The position numbers and the translations under genes are program-made. From Paraburkholderia bonniea (lineage in GTDB: Bacteria; Pseudomonadota; Gammaproteobacteria; Burkholderiales; Burkholderiaceae), in contig NZ_QPEQ01000002.1 in assembly GCF_009455625.1 (NCBI RefSeq), positions 682,001 to 746,000 on the forward strand: 64,000 nt of DNA, in the 5' to 3' direction. Within the stretch, counting starts at the first letter, position 1. Every line of letters starts with the position of its first letter. The notes beneath the pieces are model-generated. The model was not told the DNA's origin. It searched no databases and was given only the letters and a program-made list of their open reading frames with translations. This document shows positions 55,218 through 64,000 of the stretch, piece after piece.

Positions 55218-56672
55218 TCAAGAGGCGCGCCGGATCACGCGCTCAAGGTATTGCCCCAAAAACACCGGCAGCCCCGGGTCGCCGCAATTTGCAACGTTAA
55301 AGCGCATGCGTGTCGTGGGCGACTGCTGCGGTGAAAAGAGGCTGCCTGGCGTGAGTAGAAAACCCGCCTCATGGGCGCTCGCGGCCAGTGCATCAGAATC
55401 AACCCCAGTATCGGCCCATAGAAACATCCCCGCGCCTGGCGTCAGAAACAGCTTGAGGCCGGCTTTCTCCAGCATCCTTGCTGCCTTGTCGCGCACGCCA
55501 TCAAGCCGCGAGCGCAGCCGTTCGACGTGACGCCGGTAATGGCCTTCCGTGAGAATCCGGTACAGCACGCGCTCGTTCAGCTCGGGGGTTGTCATGCCAA
55601 CCAGCATTTTTTGATCTGCAACGGCCTTCGCCACCATGGGTGAGCAGGCGATAAACCCCACCCGCAAATTGGCTGCCAGAGTCTTTGAAAAGCTGCCCAG
55701 ATAAATCACCCGCCGCAACTGGTCCAGGCTCGCCAGCCGGGTCGCTGGATAGCCAGGCGGGCACAGGTCGCCGTAGATATCGTCTTCGACCACGATGAAA
55801 TCGTAAGTCTCGGCCAGTTGCAGGATGCGAAACGCCTGGGCCGCGCTCAGCGAGGTGCCGGTCGGGTTATGCAGCACCGAATTGATCACCAGCATCCTGG
55901 GCCGCCAGGTCTGCACCAGCATTTCGAGCGCATCCAGATCGGGGCCGTCGGGCGTATATGGCATGCCAATCAGACGCGCGCCTTGCGAGGCGAAGCGCCC
56001 GAACATCTGGAACCAGGCTGGGTCGCCCACGATCACCGCGTCGCCAGGCTGCACATAGAGGCGTGCGATCAGGTCGATGGCTTGAGTGATGCCGGAAACC
56101 AGCACGATCTGCTCGGCCGAGGCACCGATTTCCCGCTCTTCGAGCCGGGTTTGCAATTGCTGGCGTAACGGCAAAAACCCTTGCGGAGTGCCAAAGCCCA
56201 GCAGTTGCGCTCCGCTTTGACGCCCCAGCGTGCGCAGCGCGCCGGTAATCAGTTCGCCGTCCAGCCAGCGGCTGGGCAGATAGCCAAGCCCAGGGCCTTT
56301 TTCCGGCCGCGTCGAAGTCTGCAACATATTGCGCAACAGCCAGACCACATCGAGCGTATCCGAGGCCCCCGTGGCGTCGGCCACCTGGCGCGGCTCGCCT
56401 GGCGCGGGGGCAGAAAGCCGCTCACGCACAAAGAAGCCCGAACCGCGGCGTGAATCCAGATACCCCTGGGCCACCAGCCTTTCATAGGCCTCCACCACGG
56501 TGAAGCGCGAGACGCCTTTATCCAGCGCCAGCGTGCGGATCGACGGCATGCGCATGCCAGGACGAAACACCCGCTCTTCGATGCGGCGGCGCGCCCATTG
56601 CACCAGTTGCTCAACCAGTGTCAGCGGCGAAGCGTCATGAGGAGCGGGAATCAGATCAAGTGGAACGGACAT
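55218..56672 (-). CDS. MocR-type regulator (GntR HTH fused to class I aminotransferase domain)
   Basis: 484 residues. Winged helix in residues about 15-85 (RPGMRMPSIRTLALDKGVSRFTVV, then GYLDSRRGSGFFV). After a short linker comes a fold-type-I PLP domain with the cofactor Lys in YLGSFSKTLAANLRVGF. MocR regulators bind PLP and often an amine or amino acid. GGAG precedes ATG 56672. It is divergent from a transporter gene (56883), with 210 bases between, the usual target position; the genes that follow (aminotransferase, RidA, PhzF) are plausible co-regulated partners. Confidence 0.88.
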   Translation of the reverse strand: MSVPLDLIPAPHDASPLTLVEQLVQWARRRIEERVFRPGMRMPSIRTLALDKGVSRFTVVEAYERLVAQGYLDSRRGSGFFVRERLSAPAPGEPRQVADATGASDTLDVVWLLRNMLQTSTRPEKGPGLGYLPSRWLDGELITGALRTLGRQSGAQLLGFGTPQGFLPLRQQLQTRLEEREIGASAEQIVLVSGITQAIDLIARLYVQPGDAVIVGDPAWFQMFGRFASQGARLIGMPYTPDGPDLDALEMLVQTWRPRMLVINSVLHNPTGTSLSAAQAFRILQLAETYDFIVVEDDIYGDLCPPGYPATRLASLDQLRRVIYLGSFSKTLAANLRVGFIACSPMVAKAVADQKMLVGMTTPELNERVLYRILTEGHYRRHVERLRSRLDGVRDKAARMLEKAGLKLFLTPGAGMFLWADTGVDSDALAASAHEAGFLLTPGSLFSPQQSPTTRMRFNVANCGDPGLPVFLGQYLERVIRRAS

Positions 56673-56882
56673 GGCGGGCTCCAAACTGTACAGAAAACTA
56701 TCGGGCGGATTGTACCGTTACTGTGCCGGTCCGAGCCGTTACATTTGATCGCTCGCAGTCCTGTGACAGCTCCCGTATCAGCTCACCTTGAGGCTTGGCC
56801 CGCATGACTGATGTGCTCTGATGCGTACTGCGCGCTGCGTTTTCCCAACCTTTTCTGCCATCGCATTAGCAGGAGTTTTCCA

Positions 56883-57791
56883 ATGAATTCGCGTGAATCC
56901 CAGGGCATGTTCCTTGGCCTCATCGGGGTGATGATCTTCAGTCTGACCTTGCCCATGACTCGCATCGTCGTGATGGAATTCCATCCGCTGCTCAATGGCC
57001 TTGGCCGGGCGCTGGTCGCGGCGCTCCCCGCCGCCGCGTTGCTGGCGTGGCGGCGTGAACGCTGGCCGACATGGCCGCAGATTAAGAGCCTCGCCGTGAT
57101 TTCGCTGGGTGTCATCATCGCGTACCCGGTGTTTTCCGCCTGGGCCATGAAAACCGTGCCCGCTTCGCATGGTGCCGTCGTCAACGGTTTGCAGCCACTG
57201 TGCGTGGCGCTCTATGCCGCGTGGCTGTCGCATGAGCGGCCCTCCAGAGGGTTCTGGCTCAGTGCTATTGCGGGCAGCGCGATTGTGGTCGGCTTCGCTC
57301 TGTACAGCGGGGACGGCACGTTGCGAGCGGGTGACCTGCTGATGCTGGTAGCCGTGGGCATCGGCGCGCTCGGGTATGCAGAAGGCGCGCGGCTCGCACG
57401 TCAGATTGGCGGCTGGCAGGTGATCTGCTGGGCCCTTGTGCTGTCCGCCCCGTTTTTACTGCTGCCCGTTGGCTGGCTAGGCTGGCAGCATCATCTGCAA
57501 CATCCGCAACCGGTCGCCCTGAAAACCTGGCTAGCGTTCGGCTACGTCACGCTGTTCTCGCAGTTCATCGGTTTTTTCGCGTGGTATGCCGGGCTGGCAA
57601 TGGGGGGCATTGCGCGCGTGGGCCAAGTGCAGTTGCTGCAGATCTTCTTCACGATGGCTTTTTCCGCGCTGTTCTTCGGCGAAAGCGTCGCCTCGTCCAC
57701 ATGGTTATTTGCTGCGGCGGTGGTGATGACGGTGGTGCTGGGCCGCAAGACCAGCATTCGCGTCGCGCCTCAACCCGTTCGCAGCGCATAG
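56883..57791 (+). CDS. EamA/DMT-family transporter
   Basis: 302 residues and ten transmembrane helices in two EamA repeats (first from MFLGLIGVMIFSLTLPMTR, second from RAGDLLMLVAVGIGALGYAEG). Members export amino acids and related metabolites. AGGAG precedes ATG 56883. It is divergent from the MocR regulator and precedes an aminotransferase gene by about 100 bases, a common context for amino-acid exporters controlled by MocR. Confidence 0.87.
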   Translation: MNSRESQGMFLGLIGVMIFSLTLPMTRIVVMEFHPLLNGLGRALVAALPAAALLAWRRERWPTWPQIKSLAVISLGVIIAYPVFSAWAMKTVPASHGAVVNGLQPLCVALYAAWLSHERPSRGFWLSAIAGSAIVVGFALYSGDGTLRAGDLLMLVAVGIGALGYAEGARLARQIGGWQVICWALVLSAPFLLLPVGWLGWQHHLQHPQPVALKTWLAFGYVTLFSQFIGFFAWYAGLAMGGIARVGQVQLLQIFFTMAFSALFFGESVASSTWLFAAAVVMTVVLGRKTSIRVAPQPVRSA

Positions 57792-57896
57792 CCGCTACCC
57801 GTTACGACTCGCGCGATAATGCCAGGGCTTTTGGCCCGCCTCCCGCGCGCCATGCACGGCCCCCGGCGCATTCGCCCTATTCCAGTCACACCCGAG

Positions 57897-59102
57897 ATGA
57901 CCATGACTCAACCCGATTTTTCTGCAGCTCTTCCGTGGCAGTTGTCTGAACGCGCTCGCAAGCTGACCAGCTCAGCGATTCGTGAAATTCTGAAAATTAC
58001 CGAGCGGCCCGAAGTCATCTCGTTTGCAGGCGGTCTGCCCGCACCCGCCACCTTTCCGGTTGAGCAAATGCGCGTCGCCGCCGAACGCATCCTGCGCGAA
58101 GACGCTAGCGCCGCCTTGCAATACAGCGCCACCGAAGGCTATCTGCCACTACGTGAATGGATCGCCAGGCGTTATTCAAGCGGAGGCGCGCAAATTCGCG
58201 CCAGCCAGGTGCTTATCACCACCGGCTCACAACAGGCGCTCGATCTGCTCGGCAAGGTGCTGATCTGTCCGGGCAGCCCTGTGCTGGTCGAAACCCCGAC
58301 TTATCTAGGCGCGCTGCAATCGTTTTCGATGTACGAACCGCGCTATGTGCAAGTGCCCACCGATGACGACGGCCTGATCGTGTCAGCCCTCACACCGGAA
58401 CTCACCGCCGGGGCGCGGCTGCTGTACGCACAACCCAACTTCCAGAATCCAACCGGCCGGCGCTTGCCGCTCGCGCGCCGCAAGGCGTTAGCTGAACTAG
58501 CCCAGCATGCTGCCTTCCCGGTCATCGAAGACGACCCCTATGGCGCGCTCGACTACGCGGGCGAACCATTGCCTACGATGCTTTCGATGGCACCGGAGCG
58601 GATCGTGCATCTGGGCTCATTTTCGAAAGTGCTCGCGCCAGGCTTACGGATTGGCTACATCATTGCACCCGAAGCTTTGCAGTTCAAACTAGTGCAAGCC
58701 AAACAAGCCACTGATCTCCACACCCCCAGCTTTACCCAGCGCATCGTGCATGAGGTCGTCAAAGATGGCTTTCTCGATACCCATGTGCCCGCGATCCGGG
58801 CGCTCTACCGCGACCAGTGCGCCGCGATGCTGGCCGCGCTCGAACGCTACATGCCAGCTGGCGTGAGCTGGAACCGGCCAGAGGGCGGCATGTTCGTGTG
58901 GGTCTCGCTGCCAGGGTCGATCGACAGCATGGCGTTACTCGAAGAGGCCGTGGCGCACAATGTTGCGTTCGTGCCGGGCGGGCCGTTCTATGCCAGCGAG
59001 GCCCAGGCCAGCACGCTGCGGCTGTCGTTTGTCACCGTGCCGCCTGCGCAGATCGACGATGGCGTGGCCCGTCTGGCCAAATTGATTCAAGCCCGCCTGT
59101 AA
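57897..59102 (+). CDS. PLP-dependent aminotransferase (2-aminoadipate/LysN-like)
   Basis: 401 residues. A class I/II aminotransferase domain with no DNA-binding part: EVISFAGGLPAPATFPVEQM, LQYSATEGYLPLREW, TTGSQQALDLLGK, QPNFQNPTGR, EDDPYGALDY and the PLP Lys in LGSFSKVLAPGLRIGY near residue 244. This pattern suits 2-aminoadipate or aromatic/branched-chain aminotransferases of the MocR-related group; the substrate is not fixed. Start is ATG 57897 or 57903. It stands between the EamA exporter and RidA genes. Confidence 0.87.
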   Translation: MTMTQPDFSAALPWQLSERARKLTSSAIREILKITERPEVISFAGGLPAPATFPVEQMRVAAERILREDASAALQYSATEGYLPLREWIARRYSSGGAQIRASQVLITTGSQQALDLLGKVLICPGSPVLVETPTYLGALQSFSMYEPRYVQVPTDDDGLIVSALTPELTAGARLLYAQPNFQNPTGRRLPLARRKALAELAQHAAFPVIEDDPYGALDYAGEPLPTMLSMAPERIVHLGSFSKVLAPGLRIGYIIAPEALQFKLVQAKQATDLHTPSFTQRIVHEVVKDGFLDTHVPAIRALYRDQCAAMLAALERYMPAGVSWNRPEGGMFVWVSLPGSIDSMALLEEAVAHNVAFVPGGPFYASEAQASTLRLSFVTVPPAQIDDGVARLAKLIQARL

Positions 59103-59160
59103 CACCCGCCATTGCCTGACCAGTCTCATCCTCACTCTCCTACTCGATAAGGACACCGTT

Positions 59161-59631
59161 ATGACCGAAGCTCATGTGAATATTTACGACCGTCTCGAAC
59201 AACTCGGCATCGAGCTGCCCAACGCCAGCGCTCCGGCTGCCGCTTATGTGATGAGCGCGCAAAGCGGGAATACGGTGTATTTGTCAGGCCATATCGCCAA
59301 GCGCGACGGCAAGGTCTGGGCCGGGAAACTCGGTGCCTCGCTGGACACCGAAGAAGGCAAGGCAGCGGCACGGGCCATCGCCATCGACCTGATCGCCACG
59401 CTGCACAACCATCTTGGCGACCTGAACCGGGTCACACGCATCGTCAAGCTAATGAGCCTGGTGAATTCAACCTCTGAGTTCACCGAACAACATCTGGTCA
59501 CCAATGGTGCTTCCGAGCTTGTCGCGGAGGTGTTCGGCGAACGTGGCAAACATGCCCGTTCAGCGTTCGGCGTCGCACAAATTCCACTCGGTGCGTGCGT
59601 AGAGATTGAAATGATCGCGGAAGTCAAATAA
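59161..59631 (+). CDS. RidA-family protein (YjgF/YER057c/UK114)
   Basis: 156 residues. The chorismate-mutase-like fold is visible with NTVYLSGHIAKRDGKVWAGKLG, AAARAIAIDLIATLHNHLGDLNRV and a C-terminal HARSAFGVAQIPLGACVEIEM where the substrate Arg lies. RidA members hydrolyse reactive enamines/imines released by PLP enzymes, consistent with the neighbouring aminotransferase. AAGGACA precedes ATG 59161. The longer N-terminus (residues 1-35) is typical of one RidA subgroup. Confidence 0.9.
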   Translation: MTEAHVNIYDRLEQLGIELPNASAPAAAYVMSAQSGNTVYLSGHIAKRDGKVWAGKLGASLDTEEGKAAARAIAIDLIATLHNHLGDLNRVTRIVKLMSLVNSTSEFTEQHLVTNGASELVAEVFGERGKHARSAFGVAQIPLGACVEIEMIAEVK

Positions 59632-59745
59632 CGTAGCGCCTGCGCCAGTGATTTACTGAGTGCTGCTGAGCAGTTTCGCTTCGTCCCGGTGGCCAGCTTC
59701 AAGGCCACCGTCTCCAACCTTCCGTTCCAGACTCCCCCATCCCAG

Positions 59746-60657
59746 ATGCCAGCCTTTACAAACGTGCGTTTTAAACAGGTCGATGTTTTTAGCTCGACTC
59801 CGTTCAAGGGCAACCCGCTCGCCGTCGTGTTCGATGCAGATGGCCTGACTTCCGTGCAGATGCAAGCCATCGCCAACTGGACCAATCTGTCCGAAACGGC
59901 GTTCCTGTCCAAACCTACCGATCCGCAAGCGGATTATCGTGTGCGCATCTTCACCACCGTCGCCGAGTTGCCGTTTGCTGGCCACCCCACGTTGGGCGCG
60001 GCCCATGCGCTGCTCGAAAGCGGCTATCAGCCAAAGCAGGCAGGCAAGCTGGTCCAGCAATGTGGCGCGGGGCTAGTCGATCTTGCCCTGCAAGACAATG
60101 GCGACTGGGCCTTCAGCGCGCCCCGGGCTGATGTCACTGCGTTGCCGCCTACCGAATACGACGCCCTCGCTCTCGCGCTGAACAGCGATCAGCTTGATCT
60201 CAGCGCCATGCCATGCGCCGTGGATAACGGGGCCTCCTGGCTCGTGGTGCGGATGAAATCAGCTCAGGCCTGCCTGACGCTCACGCCCGAGTCGCTTGAA
60301 CTCGCCCGCATCACTGCTCGTGTCAATGCGCATGGCATCGCGTTGTACGGCCCGCATGAAGCCGATGGTCCGGCAACGTTCGAGATGCGCTGCCTGCTAA
60401 CCGGCACCCACGCAGGGCCAACAGGGTTGCTGGAAGACCCGGTCACTGGCAGCGCCAACGCCGCACTGGCTGGCTTGCTCGCGGCGCTCGGCAAAGCCCC
60501 CGGCACGCAGTACACCGTGCGGCAGGGCACCGCGCTGGGCCGCGCAGGCAACGTCACCGTGCGCTATGAAAAGAACAGCCCGGTCATCTGGGTCAGCGGC
60601 CCAGCGGTGACCATCGTCGATGGCACATTCAAGTGCCCTGTGGCGAAATCGCTCTAA
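59746..60657 (+). CDS. PhzF-family isomerase-like protein
   Basis: 303 residues with the PhzF/diaminopimelate-epimerase-like double fold. FKQVDVFSSTPFKGNPLAVVFDAD is the family start, NLSETAFL carries the catalytic-region Glu, and LPFAGHPTLGAAHALL the conserved GHP motif. Near the end, GLLEDPVTGSANAALAGLL is the second half's signature. Only some members make phenazines and no other phz genes are here. The role is likely isomerisation of a small acid linked to the adjacent amine genes; that is inference. Confidence 0.87.
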   Translation: MPAFTNVRFKQVDVFSSTPFKGNPLAVVFDADGLTSVQMQAIANWTNLSETAFLSKPTDPQADYRVRIFTTVAELPFAGHPTLGAAHALLESGYQPKQAGKLVQQCGAGLVDLALQDNGDWAFSAPRADVTALPPTEYDALALALNSDQLDLSAMPCAVDNGASWLVVRMKSAQACLTLTPESLELARITARVNAHGIALYGPHEADGPATFEMRCLLTGTHAGPTGLLEDPVTGSANAALAGLLAALGKAPGTQYTVRQGTALGRAGNVTVRYEKNSPVIWVSGPAVTIVDGTFKCPVAKSL

Positions 60658-61178
60658 CTGGCCTGCCGTTACCTAAGCCCCACTTCAAGCGCGTCTGATA
60701 CACGCTTGAAGTGGTTCCGGACCGTGTTCCTGCGGCCCGGAACCACTCCCCCGCTGTGATCTCTTTCTGCTTGTCTGCTGGCTACGAGCCACCACGCGTT
60801 ACCGCACTCGCTGCCTTTCACAAGCATTTAATGCCGCTTGCATGACGCGTTGCGCTGCAGTGTCGCAATCCGGCACATCCTGACGAATCCCTCCAAAAAT
60901 TTTTACGCTCCAGCGTAATGCCATGCCTCATGGACATTTGCGCTCTGTCACCACACAAATTCCGATAAAGCGCACGTATACCCGAAGCCCTAACACTTTC
61001 TAAATTTTTAAGCATTCAGTACCATCAAACACCATCTCAAAAATGGGCTGAGACATCCTGACCAACATGTTCATGCGCGCTGCATGACGTGATTCCGTTG
61101 CCCGGCTTCGTGCCGCACGCATCCAATGAAAAATAGTCACCAGACCAGATAAAGCTCTTGCTGCAAGGCATATCAAGC
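60658..61178. other. 521-bp intergenic region before the GGDEF-EAL gene
   Basis: It contains two overlapping hairpins just after phzF (60681-60747). The remainder to 61178 is moderately AT-rich near 60890-61030 and probably holds the promoter for the downstream gene. No gene is seen. Confidence 0.55.
60681..60747. repeat. Two overlapping inverted repeats downstream of phzF
   Basis: The first pairs CACTTCAAGCG (60681-60691) with 60703-60713. The second pairs AGTGGTTCCGG (60710-60720) with 60737-60747. They share AGTG, so the two stems are mutually exclusive at that point. There is no T-run. Possible terminator or RNA-stability element. Confidence 0.7.
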
Positions 61179-63569
61179 ATGGCTCGCCCATCGCACCCGT
61201 TTCGCTTTCCCAACGCACGCGCGCTTAAACATAGCCGTGATCCAGGCCCTCCGCGCCGCCGCGCGCTGCTGGCTATTCCGCTGTTGGGTGTGCTGGTGCT
61301 GGTATTGCTATGGACCGTGATCTCTACCCGGCTTGCCGTTGAAAAAGAAGCCACCTATCGTGAATCGGTTGCTTCGGCAGCTATTTTGTCGGCGGCGCTT
61401 GAACAGCACACCATCAAGGCGATTCATCAGGTTGACCAGATCACCCGCTTCGTGAAGTACGAATTCGAAAAAGCGCCTGAGAAATTCGAGCTGGCCAGCA
61501 CCATCGAAAAAGGAGTAGTGCCAAGTGAAACGCTGATCCAGGTCTCGTTGATCGACCAGCACGGCATGCTGATGGCGAACACCGAAAGCCCACATATCCA
61601 GCCGCTCAATCTCTCCGACCGCGCGCATTTCAAGGTTCATCAGGAACACAACACCGACGAGCTCTATATCAGCAAGCCCGTGCTGGGACGGATCTCAGGC
61701 CACTGGACGCTGCAAATGACCCGCCGCCTGAACCATCCCGATGGCTCTTTCGCGGGCGTCGTGGTGGTGTCGGAAGACCCGGCTTACTTCACCAGCGATT
61801 TCTACAACAACGCAGCCATTGGCCGTGACGGCGTGATTGCAGTGATTGCTGATAACGGCACCGTGCTCGCGCGCCTGACCGGCAGCGCCGACAACACGAG
61901 CGGCACGGGCGGCACCTTTTCTGCGAGCGGCAACTACCCGCCAGTGCAGCCTGTTTCCGGTACCGGCATCGATCCGCTGGACAACGTGAAGCGCATTACC
62001 TCGTACCGCCATCTCGACGGTTATCCGCTCGGTGTGATGGTGGGTTTGTCGGAAGCAGAAGAATTCGCTGATTACAATCACACCCGCAAAGTTTATCTTT
62101 TGATGGCTAATTTTATCTCGTTCGCCATCATTGCATTTTTTATCGTGAGCACCGGCTTGATCAGCAAATTGCTAGGCCGTGAGCGCGAGATGACTCACCT
62201 GACCCAGTACGACTTGTTAACGGGTCTGCACAACCGCTATGCCACGCTGCAGGACCTGCGGCGCGAAGTTGGACAGAGCGGCAATGTGGGACGTCTGGCG
62301 CTCCTGTTTATTGATCTGGATAACTTCAAAGCGGTCAACGACACGCTAGGCCATAACGCGGGCGACATCGTGCTGCAAATGACTGCGGCGCGTCTTGGCA
62401 GTGCGGTCGAAGGAGAGGGCACATTAAGCCGGGTCGGTGGCGATGAATTTGTCGTCGTGCTGAAAGGCGATGATCTGGAAGCGCGTGCGATCAAACTGGC
62501 TGAAGCAGTCGCCGGCGTTTTTGCCCAGCCATTCGCCGTGCGGGGCAACACCTTCGTGTTGCATGCCAGCATCGGCATCGCGCTGCATACCGTGGCTAAC
62601 GAGAGCGAGATCGACCTGTTGAAAAAAGCCGATCTGGCGATGTATAGCGCGAAGGATTCGGGCAAGAACTGCTATCAGTTTTACGCCCCTCAGCTGTCAC
62701 ACCAGGCCGATCATCTAATGCAGTGGGAGCAGCAGTTACGCATCGCGCTCACGCAAGAGCAGCTTTTTTTAGCCTATCAACCCAAGATCGACCTGACCCG
62801 GCGTTGCATTACAGGGTTCGAGGCGCTGGTGCGCTGGAACCATCCGCAGCACGGAGTCATTCCAGCCAGCGAATTTATTCCGGTTGCCGAATCAACTGGA
62901 CTGATCGTGCCGGTGGGTAGCTTCGTGATTCAGAGCGCGTGCCATCAGCTCGCGCAGTGGCAGCACGAAGGCCAGGATGCGCTGACGCTGGCAGTCAATG
63001 TTTCGGCCGTGCAGTTCTGGCGCGGCGATCTGCTCGAGATCGTCGCCCAGGCGATTCGCACAACGGGTATCGCCGCGCATCGGCTTGAACTCGAAATCAC
63101 CGAGACCGCGATGATGGAATATCCGGAACTCGTCTCCGAGAAAATCATCGCGCTCAAAGCGCTAGGCGTGCGTATCGCACTGGATGACTTCGGCACAGGC
63201 TATTCGTCGCTGTCGTATCTGAACCGCTTTTCGGTCGATACGCTGAAAGTGGACCGCTCGTTTATCCAGGCTATTCCAGCCGACCACAGCGTCTGCGTGA
63301 TGGTCACGGCGATCGTGAATCTGGCGCGCTCGCTCGGGCTAACGGTGGTGGTCGAAGGCACCGAAACCGAAGAGCAGGTTGCGTGGTTAAGCGCACTCGG
63401 GCAGATCGAGGCGCAAGGTTTTCTGTTTTCGCGCCCAGTTGCCATCGAAAGCGTACCCGCACTGCTCGAACGGTTTGGCGTCTGTGGCACGCGAGCACCA
63501 ACCTGCTACGAACTGGAGCGCCAAACCAGCGTTGATGATGACGCTAACGCCAGCCATCAGTCCGCGTAA
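61179..63569 (+). CDS. Membrane GGDEF-EAL cyclic-di-GMP enzyme with periplasmic sensor
   Basis: About 796 residues. Helix 1 (LLAIPLLGVLVLVLLWTVI, near 30-50) and helix 2 (LLMANFISFAIIAFFIVST, near 310) enclose a periplasmic sensory region of about 255 residues resembling a dCache domain. The GGDEF domain has an intact VGGDEFVVV near 420 and LARLG-type metal region (FIDLDNFKAVNDTLGHNAGD), but no RxxD inhibitory site. The EAL domain has FEALVRWNHP near 546, EITETAMM, DDFGTGYSSLSYL and EGTETEEQ, so catalysis looks possible. Start at ATG 61179; TTG 61158 is the alternative. Confidence 0.92.
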   Translation: MARPSHPFRFPNARALKHSRDPGPPRRRALLAIPLLGVLVLVLLWTVISTRLAVEKEATYRESVASAAILSAALEQHTIKAIHQVDQITRFVKYEFEKAPEKFELASTIEKGVVPSETLIQVSLIDQHGMLMANTESPHIQPLNLSDRAHFKVHQEHNTDELYISKPVLGRISGHWTLQMTRRLNHPDGSFAGVVVVSEDPAYFTSDFYNNAAIGRDGVIAVIADNGTVLARLTGSADNTSGTGGTFSASGNYPPVQPVSGTGIDPLDNVKRITSYRHLDGYPLGVMVGLSEAEEFADYNHTRKVYLLMANFISFAIIAFFIVSTGLISKLLGREREMTHLTQYDLLTGLHNRYATLQDLRREVGQSGNVGRLALLFIDLDNFKAVNDTLGHNAGDIVLQMTAARLGSAVEGEGTLSRVGGDEFVVVLKGDDLEARAIKLAEAVAGVFAQPFAVRGNTFVLHASIGIALHTVANESEIDLLKKADLAMYSAKDSGKNCYQFYAPQLSHQADHLMQWEQQLRIALTQEQLFLAYQPKIDLTRRCITGFEALVRWNHPQHGVIPASEFIPVAESTGLIVPVGSFVIQSACHQLAQWQHEGQDALTLAVNVSAVQFWRGDLLEIVAQAIRTTGIAAHRLELEITETAMMEYPELVSEKIIALKALGVRIALDDFGTGYSSLSYLNRFSVDTLKVDRSFIQAIPADHSVCVMVTAIVNLARSLGLTVVVEGTETEEQVAWLSALGQIEAQGFLFSRPVAIESVPALLERFGVCGTRAPTCYELERQTSVDDDANASHQSA

Positions 63570-63625
63570 GCAGCAGAAGGCGCTCGCTCGCGTTCATACG
63601 CTCACGCGTTTGCACATTTGCACGC

Positions 63626-64000
63626 TCAGATTGAGCGTGCGCTACCAAAGCCATTGAAGAACGATTGCGCGTTCGCCTCAAGGCTCTCAAGGTGATAGCC
63701 GCCCTCCTGAACAATCGCGGTTGGCAGATTCAGCGCGCCAATCGCCGCGCCTAGACGGCCAAAGCCCTCGGTTGTCACTGCCACCTGGGATTGCGGATCT
63801 TCTCGATAGATATCGAAGCCCAGCGCCAGCACCAGCGCATCCGGCTCAAAACGTTTGAGCACGCGCAGTGCTTCGTCTACCCGGTCAAAAAACACCTGCT
63901 CAGTAGAACCATGTGGCATCGGGAAATTAACGTTGAAACCATCGCCTGCCCCAGTGCCGCGTTCATCTTCATATCCCGCGACGACCGGATAAAAATTGGT
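63626..64000 (-). CDS. Histone-deacetylase-family protein, C-terminal part (5' end outside window)
   Basis: The frame runs off the right edge. The visible 125 residues read NFYPVVAGYEDERGTGAGDG, then PHGS, LKRFEPDALVLALGFDIY, and EGGYHLESLEANAQSFFNGF. The last is the conserved end of the class II-type HDAC/acetylpolyamine amidohydrolase fold, with the catalytic Tyr in EGGYHLE. The family removes acetyl groups from amines such as acetylpolyamines. The zinc ligands in the missing N-terminal half cannot be checked. Confidence 0.9.
   Translation of the reverse strand, partial: TNFYPVVAGYEDERGTGAGDGFNVNFPMPHGSTEQVFFDRVDEALRVLKRFEPDALVLALGFDIYREDPQSQVAVTTEGFGRLGAAIGALNLPTAIVQEGGYHLESLEANAQSFFNGFGSARSI

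Noticed and set aside
59746..60657. Phenazine biosynthesis
   Set aside because: Only a PhzF-like gene is present; no phzA-E or phzG nearby, and the family is broad.

Overview
The window looks like a piece of a Burkholderiales (Paraburkholderia/Burkholderia-like beta-proteobacterial) chromosome. Most of it is GC-rich. It carries genes typical of that group: intracellular PHA depolymerase, a single soluble-type RsxB next to nth and a DUF1841 gene, an ilvN-less acetolactate-synthase-like enzyme paired with an aldehyde dehydrogenase, MctP with DUF3311, BenE, and a MoxR/VWA pair. The assignment rests on protein recognition and gene order only.

Layout. 1-8.4 kb: end of gluQ, rhlE, aldehyde dehydrogenase + ThDP enzyme, an MliC-like protein, a small lipoprotein, purT and a META-domain lipoprotein. 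8.6-16 kb: a large FtsK with a duplicated linker segment and no recognisable first membrane helix, then an ABC substrate-binding protein, an amidase and an orphan EctC. 16-23.1 kb: an accessory block on the minus strand, with a 1483-residue RTX-type protein built from 396-bp modules, an overlapping membrane-protein gene, AT-rich DNA with degraded small ORFs, and a rearranged partial copy of the RTX gene. 23.1-26.8 kb: lactonase, DUF3096, GH15 hydrolase. 26.9-33.3 kb: an IS5-family element with perfect ends and CTAG duplication, followed by a probable class II microcin operon (precursor with a Gly-Ala leader, candidate immunity protein, HlyD/CvaA-type adaptor, C39 peptidase ABC exporter) that a second decayed IS interrupts. 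33.7-64 kb: housekeeping and metabolic genes (phaZ, TetR, rsxB-nth-DUF1841, two cytochromes c, moxR-GNAT-VWA, benE, tal, PhnB-like, FUSC, mctP, a spermidine-synthase-like protein, a DNA glycosylase, ubiC, TPR-glycosyltransferase, htpG, a MocR-EamA-aminotransferase-RidA-PhzF cluster, a GGDEF-EAL protein, the end of a histone-deacetylase-family gene).

How parts fit together. The 27.9-33.3 kb genes form a self-contained secretion cassette: the C39 domain would cleave the precursor leader while the ABC and HlyD subunits export the peptide, with TolC supplied elsewhere. The RTX block at 16-22 kb is a second likely secreted effector, but no dedicated exporter for it lies nearby. The MocR regulator at 55-57 kb is divergent from a run of amine/amino-acid genes it may control.

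Limits: all calls come from reading the sequence. No database search was run, start codons are chosen from Shine-Dalgarno signals and family length, and residue positions are approximate.
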